Below are positions 1-5,881 of a DNA stretch of 23,793 nt, in pieces. Under the pieces are notes generated by a model that saw only the letters and a list, made by a program, of their open reading frames with translations, was not told the DNA's origin and made no database searches. A program made the position numbers and the translations under genes. How positions within the stretch are numbered: position 1 is the first letter of the stretch; each line of letters starts with the position of its first letter. The stretch is from a virus, in the IMG/VR virus record IMGVR_UViG_3300025164_000564, positions 1-23,793 of that record. One strand, 5' to 3'.

Positions 1-22
1 CAGATCAGAAAGGAAATAAATT

Positions 23-151
23 ATGTGTAATATCGAATTACTTGGATATTGTATTGTCACCGATAATTGTCCCCCGGAATGCATCCGGGAACATGAGGAA
101 AAGGAAATCGAAACATTGATAAATCAGGAATACCAGGAAAGGGAAGTATGA
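23..151 (+). CDS. small hypothetical protein (42 aa)
   Basis: I do not recognise this product. The ATG is preceded by AAGGAAA at a good distance, and the reading frame is open for 42 codons to a TGA. The product has an acidic C-terminal half rich in Glu (REHEEKEIETLINQEYQERE) and three cysteines in its first 20 residues. The next small ORF starts 3 bases after this stop and lies in the same frame, so readthrough of the TGA would fuse the two. It is probably an early or accessory phage gene. It could be a chance ORF, though the ribosome site argues against that. Confidence 0.5.
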   Translation: MCNIELLGYCIVTDNCPPECIREHEEKEIETLINQEYQEREV

Positions 152-154
152 TGT

Positions 155-259
155 ATGAAAATATATTATGGAAGGGAAGAAGTAAAGGTAATTAGATTAC
201 CAGATAAACAAAATTATAACCCTATGGTACATAAGATCTTGGGGAGATTTAATTTTTAA
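155..259 (+). CDS. small hypothetical protein (34 aa)
   Basis: This is an unrecognised 34-codon ORF (MKIYYGREEVKVIRLPDKQ...) ending in TAA. GGGAAG lies just upstream of the ATG, inside the end of the preceding ORF. It is in frame with that ORF and separated only by TGA and one Cys codon. The two may be coupled by translation, or they may be one gene broken by a TGA. Length and composition give no clue to function. Confidence 0.4.
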   Translation: MKIYYGREEVKVIRLPDKQNYNPMVHKILGRFNF

Positions 260-336
260 ATTGTAACCGTAAAAGAGATTAATATAAGTCTATAGATTTA
301 GTGGACATTTCTAACTTAAGGAGAGGAGAATGAGTT

Positions 337-570
337 ATGACTATTACAATAAATTATCAAGACCAAGTTAAGAGGATTAATCTTGATACCTTACAACAGT
401 ATCAGATTGACAACATAATACAATATCTGAGAGGACAGCGACAAGAGATACGAGACCAAATATTATTGGATAATCCACCAGTTGATCATCTGGTGTTTCT
501 GTGGGATCGGGTATCAACCCTTAATGGTACACTGGATACCATAATCAATTATCAATGTATTACCAGATAA
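337..570 (+). CDS. hypothetical protein (77 aa)
   Basis: The product is unknown. A strong purine tract (AAGGAGAGGAG) precedes the ATG, and the frame is open for 77 codons. The protein looks helical and is Gln/Asp/Ile rich (for example LDTLQQYQIDNIIQYLRGQR), with no Cys pair, membrane segment or catalytic motif that I can see. It lies upstream of the sigma-factor gene in the same direction and is probably in the same transcript. The 76 bases before it hold no gene. Confidence 0.6.
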   Translation: MTITINYQDQVKRINLDTLQQYQIDNIIQYLRGQRQEIRDQILLDNPPVDHLVFLWDRVSTLNGTLDTIINYQCITR

Positions 571-581
571 TCTTAACCATC

Positions 582-688
582 TAACCATTATAAGGAGTAA
601 TAATCATGAGTAAGACAATAGCAGATATAGCAATTGATACAGATGACCTGATCCATTATCCTTAATCATTAACCATTATAAGGAGTAA
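582..688 (+). repeat. duplicated 19-base translation-initiation leader
   Basis: The 19-mer TAACCATTATAAGGAGTAA occurs at 582-600 and again at 670-688, 88 bases apart. Each copy contains the AAGGAG ribosome site and lies five bases before an ATG, of the 19-codon ORF at 606 and of the sigma-factor gene at 694. It is therefore a duplicated initiation region. The small ORF may be a leader copy or a duplication scar. Confidence 0.75.
606..665 (+). CDS. tiny ORF (19 aa) behind a duplicated ribosome site
   Basis: Nineteen codons (MSKTIADIAIDTDDLIHYP) run from an ATG with an excellent AAGGAG site to TAA. The upstream 19 bases are identical to those before the sigma-factor gene, so the ORF probably is translated. 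It could be a leader peptide that affects the sigma gene, or the remains of a duplicated gene. No function can be assigned. Confidence 0.35.
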   Translation: MSKTIADIAIDTDDLIHYP

Positions 689-693
689 CAACT

Positions 694-1173
694 ATGTCTA
701 GTGCATGTCCCCATGATGGATTGATCCACAGCATTATTAAGAGGTATCACTATTTACCTTCCCAACGGGAGGATCTAGTCCAAGAGGGTCGTATTGGTGT
801 ATTGATTGCACAACGCCGTCATAGACCAGAGCTAGCCGCATTTACCACGTATGCTACATTGTGCATCCGGTCTAGGATTAACAATTACTTACGACGAGAT
901 AGACCGGGTAATGAGATTGCCTCAGACATTATTCGGGACTACCGGCGGGACGATGGTATCAATGATAGTGATACCCATACTATATTATTATCTGTATTGG
1001 ATAAGTTACCTGAGAGAAATAAGGAGATAATTATCCTAAGATATTATGAGTCACTATCATGTGATGATATAGGGATCAGGTTAGGTCTATCCCGACAACG
1101 GGTTCATCAGATCGAGCAGTGCACTCTTATTGTCATCCACAAGCGATTACATGCCACATCGGCACAAGTTTAG
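694..1173 (+). CDS. short sigma-70-family RNA polymerase sigma factor
   Basis: The protein would direct host RNA polymerase to a set of promoters. Its 159 residues hold a region 2 block at about 8-68, with DLVQEGRIGVLIAQ and the FTTYATLCIRSRINNYLRR core-binding and -10-reading stretch. Region 4 is at about 100-152, with LPERNKEIIILRYYESLS followed by the helix-turn-helix GIRLGLSRQRVHQIE. Region 1 is absent and region 3 is nearly absent (a short linker, 70-98), as in compact phage sigma-like factors. AAGGAG precedes the ATG. The gene ends with TAG at the edge of a repeat-rich non-coding region. Family assignment is firm. Which promoters it reads is unknown; the promoters visible in this window look like ordinary host sigma-70 sites. 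Confidence 0.85.
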   Translation: MSSACPHDGLIHSIIKRYHYLPSQREDLVQEGRIGVLIAQRRHRPELAAFTTYATLCIRSRINNYLRRDRPGNEIASDIIRDYRRDDGINDSDTHTILLSVLDKLPERNKEIIILRYYESLSCDDIGIRLGLSRQRVHQIEQCTLIVIHKRLHATSAQV

Positions 1174-1204
1174 TCATACTATTGAGTTTGTTTCATGGGT
1201 TCTA

Positions 1205-1232
1205 ACTTATGACTTAACCACAAGTCACAAGT
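1205..1232. repeat. inverted repeat, copy 1
   Basis: ACTTATGACTT at 1205-1215 and AAGTCACAAGT at 1222-1232 form 11-base arms with one mismatch around a 6-base spacer. The same palindrome family recurs at 1265-1288. The spacing and symmetry suit a dimeric protein site as well as a hairpin. Confidence 0.7.
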
Positions 1233-1264
1233 ATATGTAATCAAGCTATGTTGTTTTCAATTTT

Positions 1265-1288
1265 TTATGACTTATACACAAGTCATAA
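1265..1288. repeat. inverted repeat, copy 2, with DnaA-box-like centre
   Basis: TTATGACTT at 1265-1273 and AAGTCATAA at 1280-1288 are perfect 9-base arms around ATACAC. The centre reads TTATACACA (1272-1280), a DnaA-box consensus match. The arms match those of the repeat 60 bases upstream. Confidence 0.75.
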
Positions 1289-1753
1289 GTACCAGATTTA
1301 TACATTATCAGACGTAGTTTAGTCATACCTTCTAATTATCAATAGGATTGACTCTGACACAATTGGACAGGGTTATGTCCTTTAGTATGTCATAATCAAT
1401 CCTACAATCTCATAATCAATCCTACACACTGTCCATTAGTCCAGATTCTTACACACTATAGCATACATTCCACAGAGTATAGCATATATTCCATGCAGTA
1501 ACTTTCATGCAGATAATTTCATAATCCAATAGTCATGACTCTAATAGATGATTGAGACTAAGACTAATACACACCATTGATGCTACTGGTCGGAATATTA
1601 TGGGGATAGGGCAGGCATCATCTCATAGGTTTTAAACCATATTTTGAAATATTATACATAATTATAATAATTACTAGTATAAGTATATAACTTAATATTC
1701 ATAGGTACTTATTTAATTGTCAATGAGCAATGGGTTTGTTTTACAGGACAAAT

Positions 1754-1789
1754 ATTTAGAAATCGTTATATAGAAATCTAAATTTTTTT
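1754..1789 (+). terminator. possible weak plus-strand terminator
   Basis: ATTTAGA (1754-1760) pairs with TCTAAAT (1777-1783), and a run of T follows to 1789. The stem is short and all AT apart from one G-C pair, so the call is weak. Its place, between the plus-strand sigma region and the converging minus-strand operon end at 1788, suits a terminator. Confidence 0.25.
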
Positions 1790-1967
1790 AAAACTGATTT
1801 TTGGATATTTCTTTATTTGGCATATTATGTAATATTGCTTCTGAATAATCTTTTGTTGCCCAAATAGTTTCAACTATTAAATTAATCATATTTAATGAGA
1901 AGTCAAAATTATCCATTAGTGCATTACTTATTACTTCTTTATTTAGTGTTTTAAATTTTTCATTCAT
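1788..1967 (-). CDS. small hypothetical protein (59 aa)
   Basis: The product is unrecognised (MNEKFKTLNKEVISNALMDN...). It is amphipathic and probably helical, without Cys pairs or a clear membrane segment. The ATG lies three bases downstream of the previous gene's TAA on the minus strand. There is no strong ribosome site, so translation is probably coupled to that gene. It is the last gene of the minus-strand block. Confidence 0.5.
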   Translation of the reverse strand: MNEKFKTLNKEVISNALMDNFDFSLNMINLIVETIWATKDYSEAILHNMPNKEISKNQF

Positions 1968-1970
1968 AAT

Positions 1971-2108
1971 TTAGTTTATACTGATATGTAAAATTAACCA
2001 AAAGATAATATCTAATAATTTCCATATACCTAATGGAACAATAATTATTAATGTTATTACAAGCATTGTTATTAGATTACTAAAATCTTTACCAAAATTA
2101 TCTAACAT
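1971..2108 (-). CDS. small membrane protein (45 aa)
   Basis: This is a 45-residue ORF behind an AGAGGA ribosome site. Residues 13-44 are almost all hydrophobic (LITMLVITLIIIVPLGIW, then LLDIIFWLILHIS), which suggests one long or two short membrane helices after a short soluble N-terminus (MLDNFGKDFSN). The function is unknown. Phage peptides of this kind include holin-like and superinfection-exclusion proteins, but nothing here decides between them. Confidence 0.6.
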   Translation of the reverse strand: MLDNFGKDFSNLITMLVITLIIIVPLGIWKLLDIIFWLILHISIN

Positions 2109-2126
2109 TTATGAATCCTCTTATTT

Positions 2127-2303
2127 TTAATATGGAAATACGCTGCCATCACAATAATCAGTATTGTTAATTGCCGTTCTCCAAAAATCACTGTCTAACT
2201 CCATGAATGAATTAATTGCTTCTTGTTCAATAAAATGTGCTAAGATAAGTGCAGGATTATTTGATTCTGCTTTTATATTAGTTCTTGGGTCATATATTAA
2301 CAT
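2127..2303 (-). CDS. small hypothetical protein (58 aa)
   Basis: This is an open frame of 58 codons (MLIYDPRTNIKAESNNPALI...) with balanced charge and a soluble look. I recognise no family. The ribosome site is poor (no purine run close to the ATG), which lowers confidence in this start. It sits in line with the other minus-strand genes, 19 bases before the next start. Confidence 0.5.
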   Translation of the reverse strand: MLIYDPRTNIKAESNNPALILAHFIEQEAINSFMELDSDFWRTAINNTDYCDGSVFPY

Positions 2304-2370
2304 AAGTGTTTGTTTTATAAGTATTTATGTTTAAATTAATATATAATAATTTGAAATTTTTTTAAAACTA

Positions 2371-2643
2371 TTATTTTAGAAATAAATATTTTCTATAAAG
2401 TTTTAATATTTCTATGAATACTTTATAGAATACTTTTAATATAGCAGTAATTGATAAAATAGTATGTGTAAATAATCTTATACAGAATCTTATAACTTTT
2501 ATGGTCATACTTGGTTTTTTATTTAAAATATCTAATATTCCAGGTTTGCCTAAATCTTCAAATGTAACAAATCTTTTTTCTGATTTATCTGATAATTTAT
2601 TATATACTCTAATTAAATCTTCATATTTTATTTTTGTTTTCAT
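2371..2643 (-). CDS. hypothetical protein with C-terminal membrane helix (90 aa)
   Basis: The first 45 residues are soluble and charged (MKTKIKYEDLIRVYNKLSDK...). Residues about 47-80 are hydrophobic with basic flanks (VIRFCIRLFTHTILSITAIL), suggesting a membrane or membrane-associated helix. The ATG overlaps the TGA of the upstream minus-strand ORF (ATGA), typical of coupled genes. The function is unknown. The plus-strand ORF over the same bases has no ribosome site and is treated as a shadow. Confidence 0.6.
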   Translation of the reverse strand: MKTKIKYEDLIRVYNKLSDKSEKRFVTFEDLGKPGILDILNKKPSMTIKVIRFCIRLFTHTILSITAILKVFYKVFIEILKLYRKYLFLK

Positions 2644-2828
2644 ATTAATTTATTTTTCTCATAAGTTAAAGAGGATTCAGCTCCTTCTACTACATTCTTA
2701 ATACTTTTTAAAAGTTCTAAAGAAATAGTTAGAGTTTCTATGCCATTTGCATATTCTAGCAAATTTCTAACAGATTCAGTTAGTTTTATGATTTTTTCTA
2801 ACTATGTCTCATCGCCTGGTTTTAACAT
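2640..2828 (-). pseudogene. small coiled-coil ORF interrupted by an in-frame TAG
   Basis: An AAAGGAAAG site precedes an ATG, then eight codons (MLKPGDET), then TAG at 2802-2804. The same frame then stays open for 53 more codons (LEKIIKLTESVRNLLEYANG...). It ends in a TGA that overlaps the next gene's ATG. The continuation has heptad-like hydrophobic spacing and looks like a real protein. One base change would give a 62-residue gene. It is either a gene recently broken by an amber mutation, a frame read by TAG suppression, or a sequence error. There is no in-frame ATG after the TAG. Confidence 0.45.
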
Positions 2829-2840
2829 ATCTACTTTCCT

Positions 2841-2912
2841 TTATATAATATATCCTATAAATAAACATAAAATAAAACAACTTAATATAAGTAATGCCCA
2901 AATATAATTCAT
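2841..2912 (-). CDS. tiny membrane peptide (23 aa)
   Basis: Twenty-three codons (MNYIWALLILSCFILCLFIG plus YII) form a single hydrophobic helix. There is no convincing ribosome site, so this is tentative. It lies between tRNA-Gln and the amber-interrupted ORF, in the direction of the surrounding operon. Confidence 0.3.
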   Translation of the reverse strand: MNYIWALLILSCFILCLFIGYII

Positions 2913-2936
2913 TATGTAATTAATTGTTGTAAGTAA

Positions 2937-3007
2937 TTACCAGGGAAGGATTTGAACCTTCACAAAGGAATCCAAAGTTCCTTATGCTACCGTTACATTA
3001 CCTGGTA
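2937..3007 (-). tRNA. tRNA-Gln (anticodon UUG)
   Basis: The minus strand folds into a complete cloverleaf. The acceptor is TACCAGG/CCTGGTA with U1-A72, as in tRNA-Gln. The D stem is ATGT/GCAT with a GG in the loop. The anticodon stem is AGGAA/TTCCT with loop CTTTGGA (anticodon TTG), and the T stem is GAAGG/CCTTC with loop TTCAAAT. The discriminator is A and no CCA is encoded. It decodes CAA, a common codon in an AT-rich phage. Confidence 0.93.
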
Positions 3008-3016
3008 TAAATATGG

Positions 3017-3089
3017 CTGTGCTGGCAAGATTCGAACTTGCATATTATGAATTAACAGTTCATCCCATGACTAATTATGGTACAGCACA
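3017..3089 (-). tRNA. tRNA-Asn (anticodon GUU)
   Basis: The minus strand gives acceptor TGTGCTG/CAGCACA, D stem CCAT/ATGG, anticodon stem ATGAA/TTCAT with loop CTGTTAA (anticodon GTT), and T stem GCAAG/CTTGC with loop TTCGAAT. The discriminator is G, as usual for tRNA-Asn, and CCA is not encoded. It starts directly after the stop codon of the zinc-ribbon gene and lies nine bases before tRNA-Gln, so the two tRNAs and the proteins probably share one transcript. Confidence 0.93.
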
Positions 3090-3260
3090 TTATTCTAAAT
3101 AAAACCATCCCTGCTCCTCACCTGTTTCTGAATTGGATATTTCATCATAGCATAAAGTATAGCAATGGTGACAATCGGCACATTTAATTTCGTTCCCCAA
3201 AGAATCCCAACAATCATCTATTTCAATGTCGTAACCACAATTATTACAATTTAGTAACAC
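3090..3260 (-). CDS. small zinc-ribbon-like protein (56 aa)
   Basis: The GTG start is chosen because AAAGGAG lies at the right distance and no in-frame ATG precedes the cysteines. The 56-residue product has CNNC at 5-8 and CADCHHC at 27-33, with further Cys at 17 and 37, a pattern expected for a small zinc-binding ribbon. The C-terminus is acidic (SNSETGEEQ). It abuts tRNA-Asn with no gap. The partner and role are unknown; phage zinc ribbons often bind RNA polymerase or nucleic acid. Confidence 0.65.
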   Translation of the reverse strand: MLLNCNNCGYDIEIDDCWDSLGNEIKCADCHHCYTLCYDEISNSETGEEQGWFYLE

Positions 3261-3273
3261 TTTCTTTTCTCCT

Positions 3274-3396
3274 TTATTCTAATTTAAATCCATGAATTAT
3301 TGTTTTATCTGTAATAAGTTCCATTCCTAATAATTTATCAAATTCAAAAATTTTAGAAGTAAGGTCTTTACTATAGAATTTTACTTTTAACCCCAT
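3274..3396 (-). CDS. small hypothetical protein (40 aa)
   Basis: This is a 40-codon ORF (MGLKVKFYSKDLTSKIFEFD...) behind an AAGGA site. Its stop lies just ahead of the ribosome site of the zinc-ribbon gene, so the two are probably translated in series. The pattern of alternating beta-like segments gives no family. Confidence 0.55.
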   Translation of the reverse strand: MGLKVKFYSKDLTSKIFEFDKLLGMELITDKTIIHGFKLE

Positions 3397-3489
3397 ATAA
3401 TCCTTCTTAGAAATTGTAATTTTGTTAGGGAATTTATTATAATAGTTTCTAAAAGCAAGCCTTTAATTACAAATCCTGCACAGAAATAA

Positions 3490-3810
3490 TTAGACGTTAC
3501 TTGATATAATATCATTATATTTTTTCTGTACTTCTAGTAATAATTTAATTAATATGTCTATAGGGATAGCAATAATTATTGTTAGGCAATCTAATAAAAA
3601 AAGTGGAAAATTCTTTTTCTTTGTTTCATATAACTCTTTTAAGCTATAAGTTTTATTTAAATAGTTATATCTGATATTGTTTCTGATTTTAATTTTTTCT
3701 GGTTTGTTATGTATAATAACAATTATCTCATGTTTATCTCTCTTGCTATGTTCTATTTTAGCAAGTGCCTCAGCTATAGTTTTACAATTATAAGGAACAA
3801 TTATTTCCAT
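3490..3810 (-). CDS. hypothetical protein with hydrophobic C-terminal segment (106 aa)
   Basis: This is the first gene after the minus-strand promoter. Residues 1-65 are soluble and basic (MEIIVPYNCKTIAEALAKIE, then EIIVIIHNKPEKIKI). Residues about 69-92 (FPLFLLDCLTIIIAIPIDIL) look like a membrane helix. GGGGA precedes the ATG. No family is recognised. About 90 bases between it and the next gene hold nothing clear. Confidence 0.6.
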   Translation of the reverse strand: MEIIVPYNCKTIAEALAKIEHSKRDKHEIIVIIHNKPEKIKIRNNIRYNYLNKTYSLKELYETKKKNFPLFLLDCLTIIIAIPIDILIKLLLEVQKKYNDIISSNV

Positions 3811-3857
3811 GTTTAATCCCCAATTGTATTATTGTGATTAATCTAAATTAATATTGT

Positions 3858-3885
3858 ATTATATCTTGAAAGTTGAATTTGTCAA
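3858..3885 (-). promoter_or_regulatory. consensus sigma-70 promoter for the minus-strand operon
   Basis: On the minus strand TTGACA (3880-3885) is followed after 16 bases by TATAAT (3858-3863); both hexamers are perfect. It reads toward the gene starting at 3810 and the tRNA block. With the plus promoter 75 bases away it forms a divergent control region at 3811-4035. A perfect host-type promoter suggests early expression. Confidence 0.8.
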
Positions 3886-3960
3886 GCCAAAATCTTTAAT
3901 TTTTTTATTTTTAAATTATAGTTATTATTTTAATATAAGTTCTTAAATTATAAAAAGTTC

Positions 3961-3989
3961 TTGACATTTTGCATTTAAAGTGTTTAAAT
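3961..3989 (+). promoter_or_regulatory. sigma-70-like promoter for the dUTPase operon, repeated-block copy 1
   Basis: TTGACA at 3961-3966, a 17-base spacer, and TTAAAT at 3984-3989 form a good promoter facing the small ORF at 4036 and the dUTPase. The 19 bases at 3952-3970 (AAAAAGTTCTTGACATTTT) occur again exactly at 15495-15513, where they also form a promoter, so this is a repeated phage promoter type. Confidence 0.7.
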
Positions 3990-4035
3990 AGAAAAAAATT
4001 ATGTAAATATTTATATTAAAAGGAATAAGAATGTA

Positions 4036-4170
4036 ATGTGTAGAGCATGTGAAGAATTTACAGTTAGAAATTTAGAAGAAATTGATAAAGAGAGATTGGT
4101 TGCAAAAAGAACTAAAGCAGATTTAAAAAAATTAGTAAAAGGAAAAAAGATAAAAGTCAAACGTAAATAA
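4036..4170 (+). CDS. small basic protein (44 aa)
   Basis: This is a 44-residue ORF starting about 45 bases after the promoter, with AAAAGGA upstream. CRAC at the N-terminus (2-5) could be half of a metal site. The C-terminal half is Lys rich (KADLKKLVKGKKIKVKRK), suggesting nucleic-acid binding. The function is unknown. It is followed closely by the dUTPase ribosome site. Confidence 0.55.
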   Translation: MCRACEEFTVRNLEEIDKERLVAKRTKADLKKLVKGKKIKVKRK

Positions 4171-4184
4171 TAAAGGAGATTTAT

Positions 4185-4628
4185 TTGTATTTAAGAGTTT
4201 ATTATAAGGATAATGTAAAATCACTTAATTACCAAACAGATGGTGCAAGTGGGTTGGATTTAGCGTCTTATGATGATTGTATTGTTCCTTCTGGTAAAAT
4301 GGCTATGATTCCAACTGGTATTTATTGTATAATTCCAAATAACTATGAAGGTCAAATACGAATGCACAGTGGCTTAGCTTGTAAAGGAATTATGCTGGCA
4401 AATGGAGTTGGAACGATAGATGCTGATTTTCGTGGCGAATTGAAAGTATTATTGTATAATAACACTAATGAAAATTATAGAATATACAAAGGTGATAGAA
4501 TAGCTCAATTAGTTATTGCCCCAATAGTTAAGCCAGAGATAGTTGTATTTAAGGATTTTAATGAATTTCAAGAAGAAAGTATAACTTCCAGAGGTACAAA
4601 TGGCTTTGGGCATACAGGAGTACAATGA
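4185..4628 (+). CDS. dut: dUTPase (dUTP diphosphatase)
   Basis: The enzyme hydrolyses dUTP to dUMP and pyrophosphate, keeping uracil out of phage DNA and supplying dUMP. All five motifs of the trimeric family are present in 147 residues. Motif 1 is ASGLDLAS (21-28), motif 2 MHSGLA (60-65), motif 3 NGVGTIDADFRGE (73-85), motif 4 GDRIAQLVI (103-111) and motif 5 RGTNGFGHTG (136-145), so it looks active. Motif 3 has Phe where the family usually has Tyr (DADFRGE). The start is TTG, set by AAAGGAG nine bases upstream. The TGA stop overlaps the ATG of the next gene (ATGA), so the two are coupled. Confidence 0.93.
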   Translation: MYLRVYYKDNVKSLNYQTDGASGLDLASYDDCIVPSGKMAMIPTGIYCIIPNNYEGQIRMHSGLACKGIMLANGVGTIDADFRGELKVLLYNNTNENYRIYKGDRIAQLVIAPIVKPEIVVFKDFNEFQEESITSRGTNGFGHTGVQ

Positions 4629-5866
4629 CAGATAATCTAATAATTTCTGTTGAGCCAATGGAATTTGGATGGATAGATTATCGCCGACTAAAACCATTAC
4701 AAGGCAAACTTAAAAAGTTGCCAGATGAACTTTATGAAAAATTAAAGAAGTCATTTGAAAAGAAAGGGATGTTTGTTCCTTTTTTTGTTTGGAGAAAAAA
4801 TGATGATGAGTATTATATTTTAGATGGGCATGGAAGGGAATTATTACTTGAAAAAGAAAAAGTACAAATTAAATCAGGTAATGGGGGTATTTGGGATATA
4901 CCCTGTATTTTCATAGAGGCTAAAAATGAGAAAGATGCTAAAGAAAAGTTGCTTATTATTAATAGTAAGTATCAGGAGTTTGATGATTTTACCGATTTTA
5001 TTAATGATATTGATAAAGATATTCTTGAAGATGTTATTAATATTCCTGACATTAATATTGATATTGATGCTATTTCTGATTGCAGTAGTAATTCAGATGA
5101 GCAAGAGGATGATGAAGAAATAGAAGATAATAATGGTATGATAGGAAATATTTATGAACTAAATGATGCAATTTTATTTGAGCGTGGTTTAAATAATTAT
5201 GACATACCATGTTTAAAGAAAGAAATGTTAACAAGTGTTCCAGAGCCAATACAAGTTTATTGTGGAGATGGAAAAACAATTGATGAAACTTGGAAAGGAT
5301 TTTGGTTATTTCTCAAAGGATGTTACCATGAAAAAGTAAATTGTACACAAGGTATTTTAGGTTTTTATGCTTGGGATGATAAATTTGAAGCAGTGTGGGA
5401 TAAAACTATTGAATATGTATATAAAATAAAAGAAAAAGATTATATGGCTGTTATTACTCCTAATTTTACTATTATACCTGGTGAGCCTATGGCATGGCAA
5501 ATATGGCAAGTATATAGAGCTAGGTGGATAGGAAGATATTTACAAGAAGCTGGAATCTATGTTATACCAGATGTGACTTGGACAGATGAAAGATCATTTG
5601 ATTTTGCTTTTCTTGGCATACCAAAGGGCACTCCTTGCATTTCTATTCAAACTCAAAACATAGATATAGATAGTGCAATAGGAAGAGAACTACATGAAAA
5701 AGGCGTAAAAGAAATGGTCAAACAAATAGAGCCTGAACGAATTATGATTTATATATCACCCTCAAACAAAGCATATATTTTATCAACAATTCCGCAAGGA
5801 ATTAAAACAATTTGTGTGGACAGTTGGATCAGTCAACGGAGAGAAAAGGGGATGTATGATAAATAA
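4625..5866 (+). CDS. ParB-like N-terminal domain fused to DUF4417 domain
   Basis: The 413-residue protein has two parts. Residues about 15-120 resemble the ParB/sulfiredoxin nuclease fold, with ILDGHGREL (65-73) matching the family motif (I/V)DGHxR and a preceding VPFFVWRKND strand. An acidic linker (about 130-170, DEQEDDEEIEDNN) follows. Residues about 200-400 match DUF4417, a phage and mobile-element domain, with IPDVTWTDERSFDFAFLGIP and ISIQTQ as recognisable segments. ParB-like domains of this type accompany phage methyltransferases and packaging genes. DUF4417 has no settled function that I know of. AGGAG precedes the ATG, which overlaps the dUTPase stop. Domain assignment is from motif recall and not from a search. 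Confidence 0.7.
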   Translation: MTDNLIISVEPMEFGWIDYRRLKPLQGKLKKLPDELYEKLKKSFEKKGMFVPFFVWRKNDDEYYILDGHGRELLLEKEKVQIKSGNGGIWDIPCIFIEAKNEKDAKEKLLIINSKYQEFDDFTDFINDIDKDILEDVINIPDINIDIDAISDCSSNSDEQEDDEEIEDNNGMIGNIYELNDAILFERGLNNYDIPCLKKEMLTSVPEPIQVYCGDGKTIDETWKGFWLFLKGCYHEKVNCTQGILGFYAWDDKFEAVWDKTIEYVYKIKEKDYMAVITPNFTIIPGEPMAWQIWQVYRARWIGRYLQEAGIYVIPDVTWTDERSFDFAFLGIPKGTPCISIQTQNIDIDSAIGRELHEKGVKEMVKQIEPERIMIYISPSNKAYILSTIPQGIKTICVDSWISQRREKGMYDK

Positions 5867-5881
5867 GGAGGATTGTATTTA

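Larger units (their letters stand above)
1168..1575. other. gene-free repeat and hairpin region, candidate replication origin
   Basis: No usable ORF lies between the sigma gene and 1787. The visible structure is as follows. GTTTAGTCATAC occurs at 1168-1179 and 1317-1328. Two related hairpins sit between those copies. CATAATCAATCCTACA occurs at 1391-1406 and 1411-1426, period 20, with its inverse TAGGATTGA at 1343-1351. GGACA/TGTCC form a hairpin at 1365-1380. TATAGCATA(C/T)ATTCCA occurs at 1457-1472 and 1478-1493, period 21. CATGCAG occurs at 1492-1498 and 1506-1512. TTATACACA at 1272-1280 matches the bacterial DnaA-box consensus, and 1214-1222 and 1565-1573 are one-mismatch versions. An origin is an inference. 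A cluster of regulator-binding sites or a structured RNA is also possible. The remainder, 1576-1787, is very AT-rich with no clear feature except the weak hairpin listed separately. Confidence 0.4.

Noticed and set aside
1391-1426. CRISPR-like tandem repeat
   Set aside because: There are only two copies with a 4-base spacer and no third unit, so no array.
2501-2701. Plus-strand 66-codon ORF
   Set aside because: It lies opposite the better supported minus-strand gene (2371-2643), has no ribosome site, and its hydrophobic look comes from AT-rich antisense codons.
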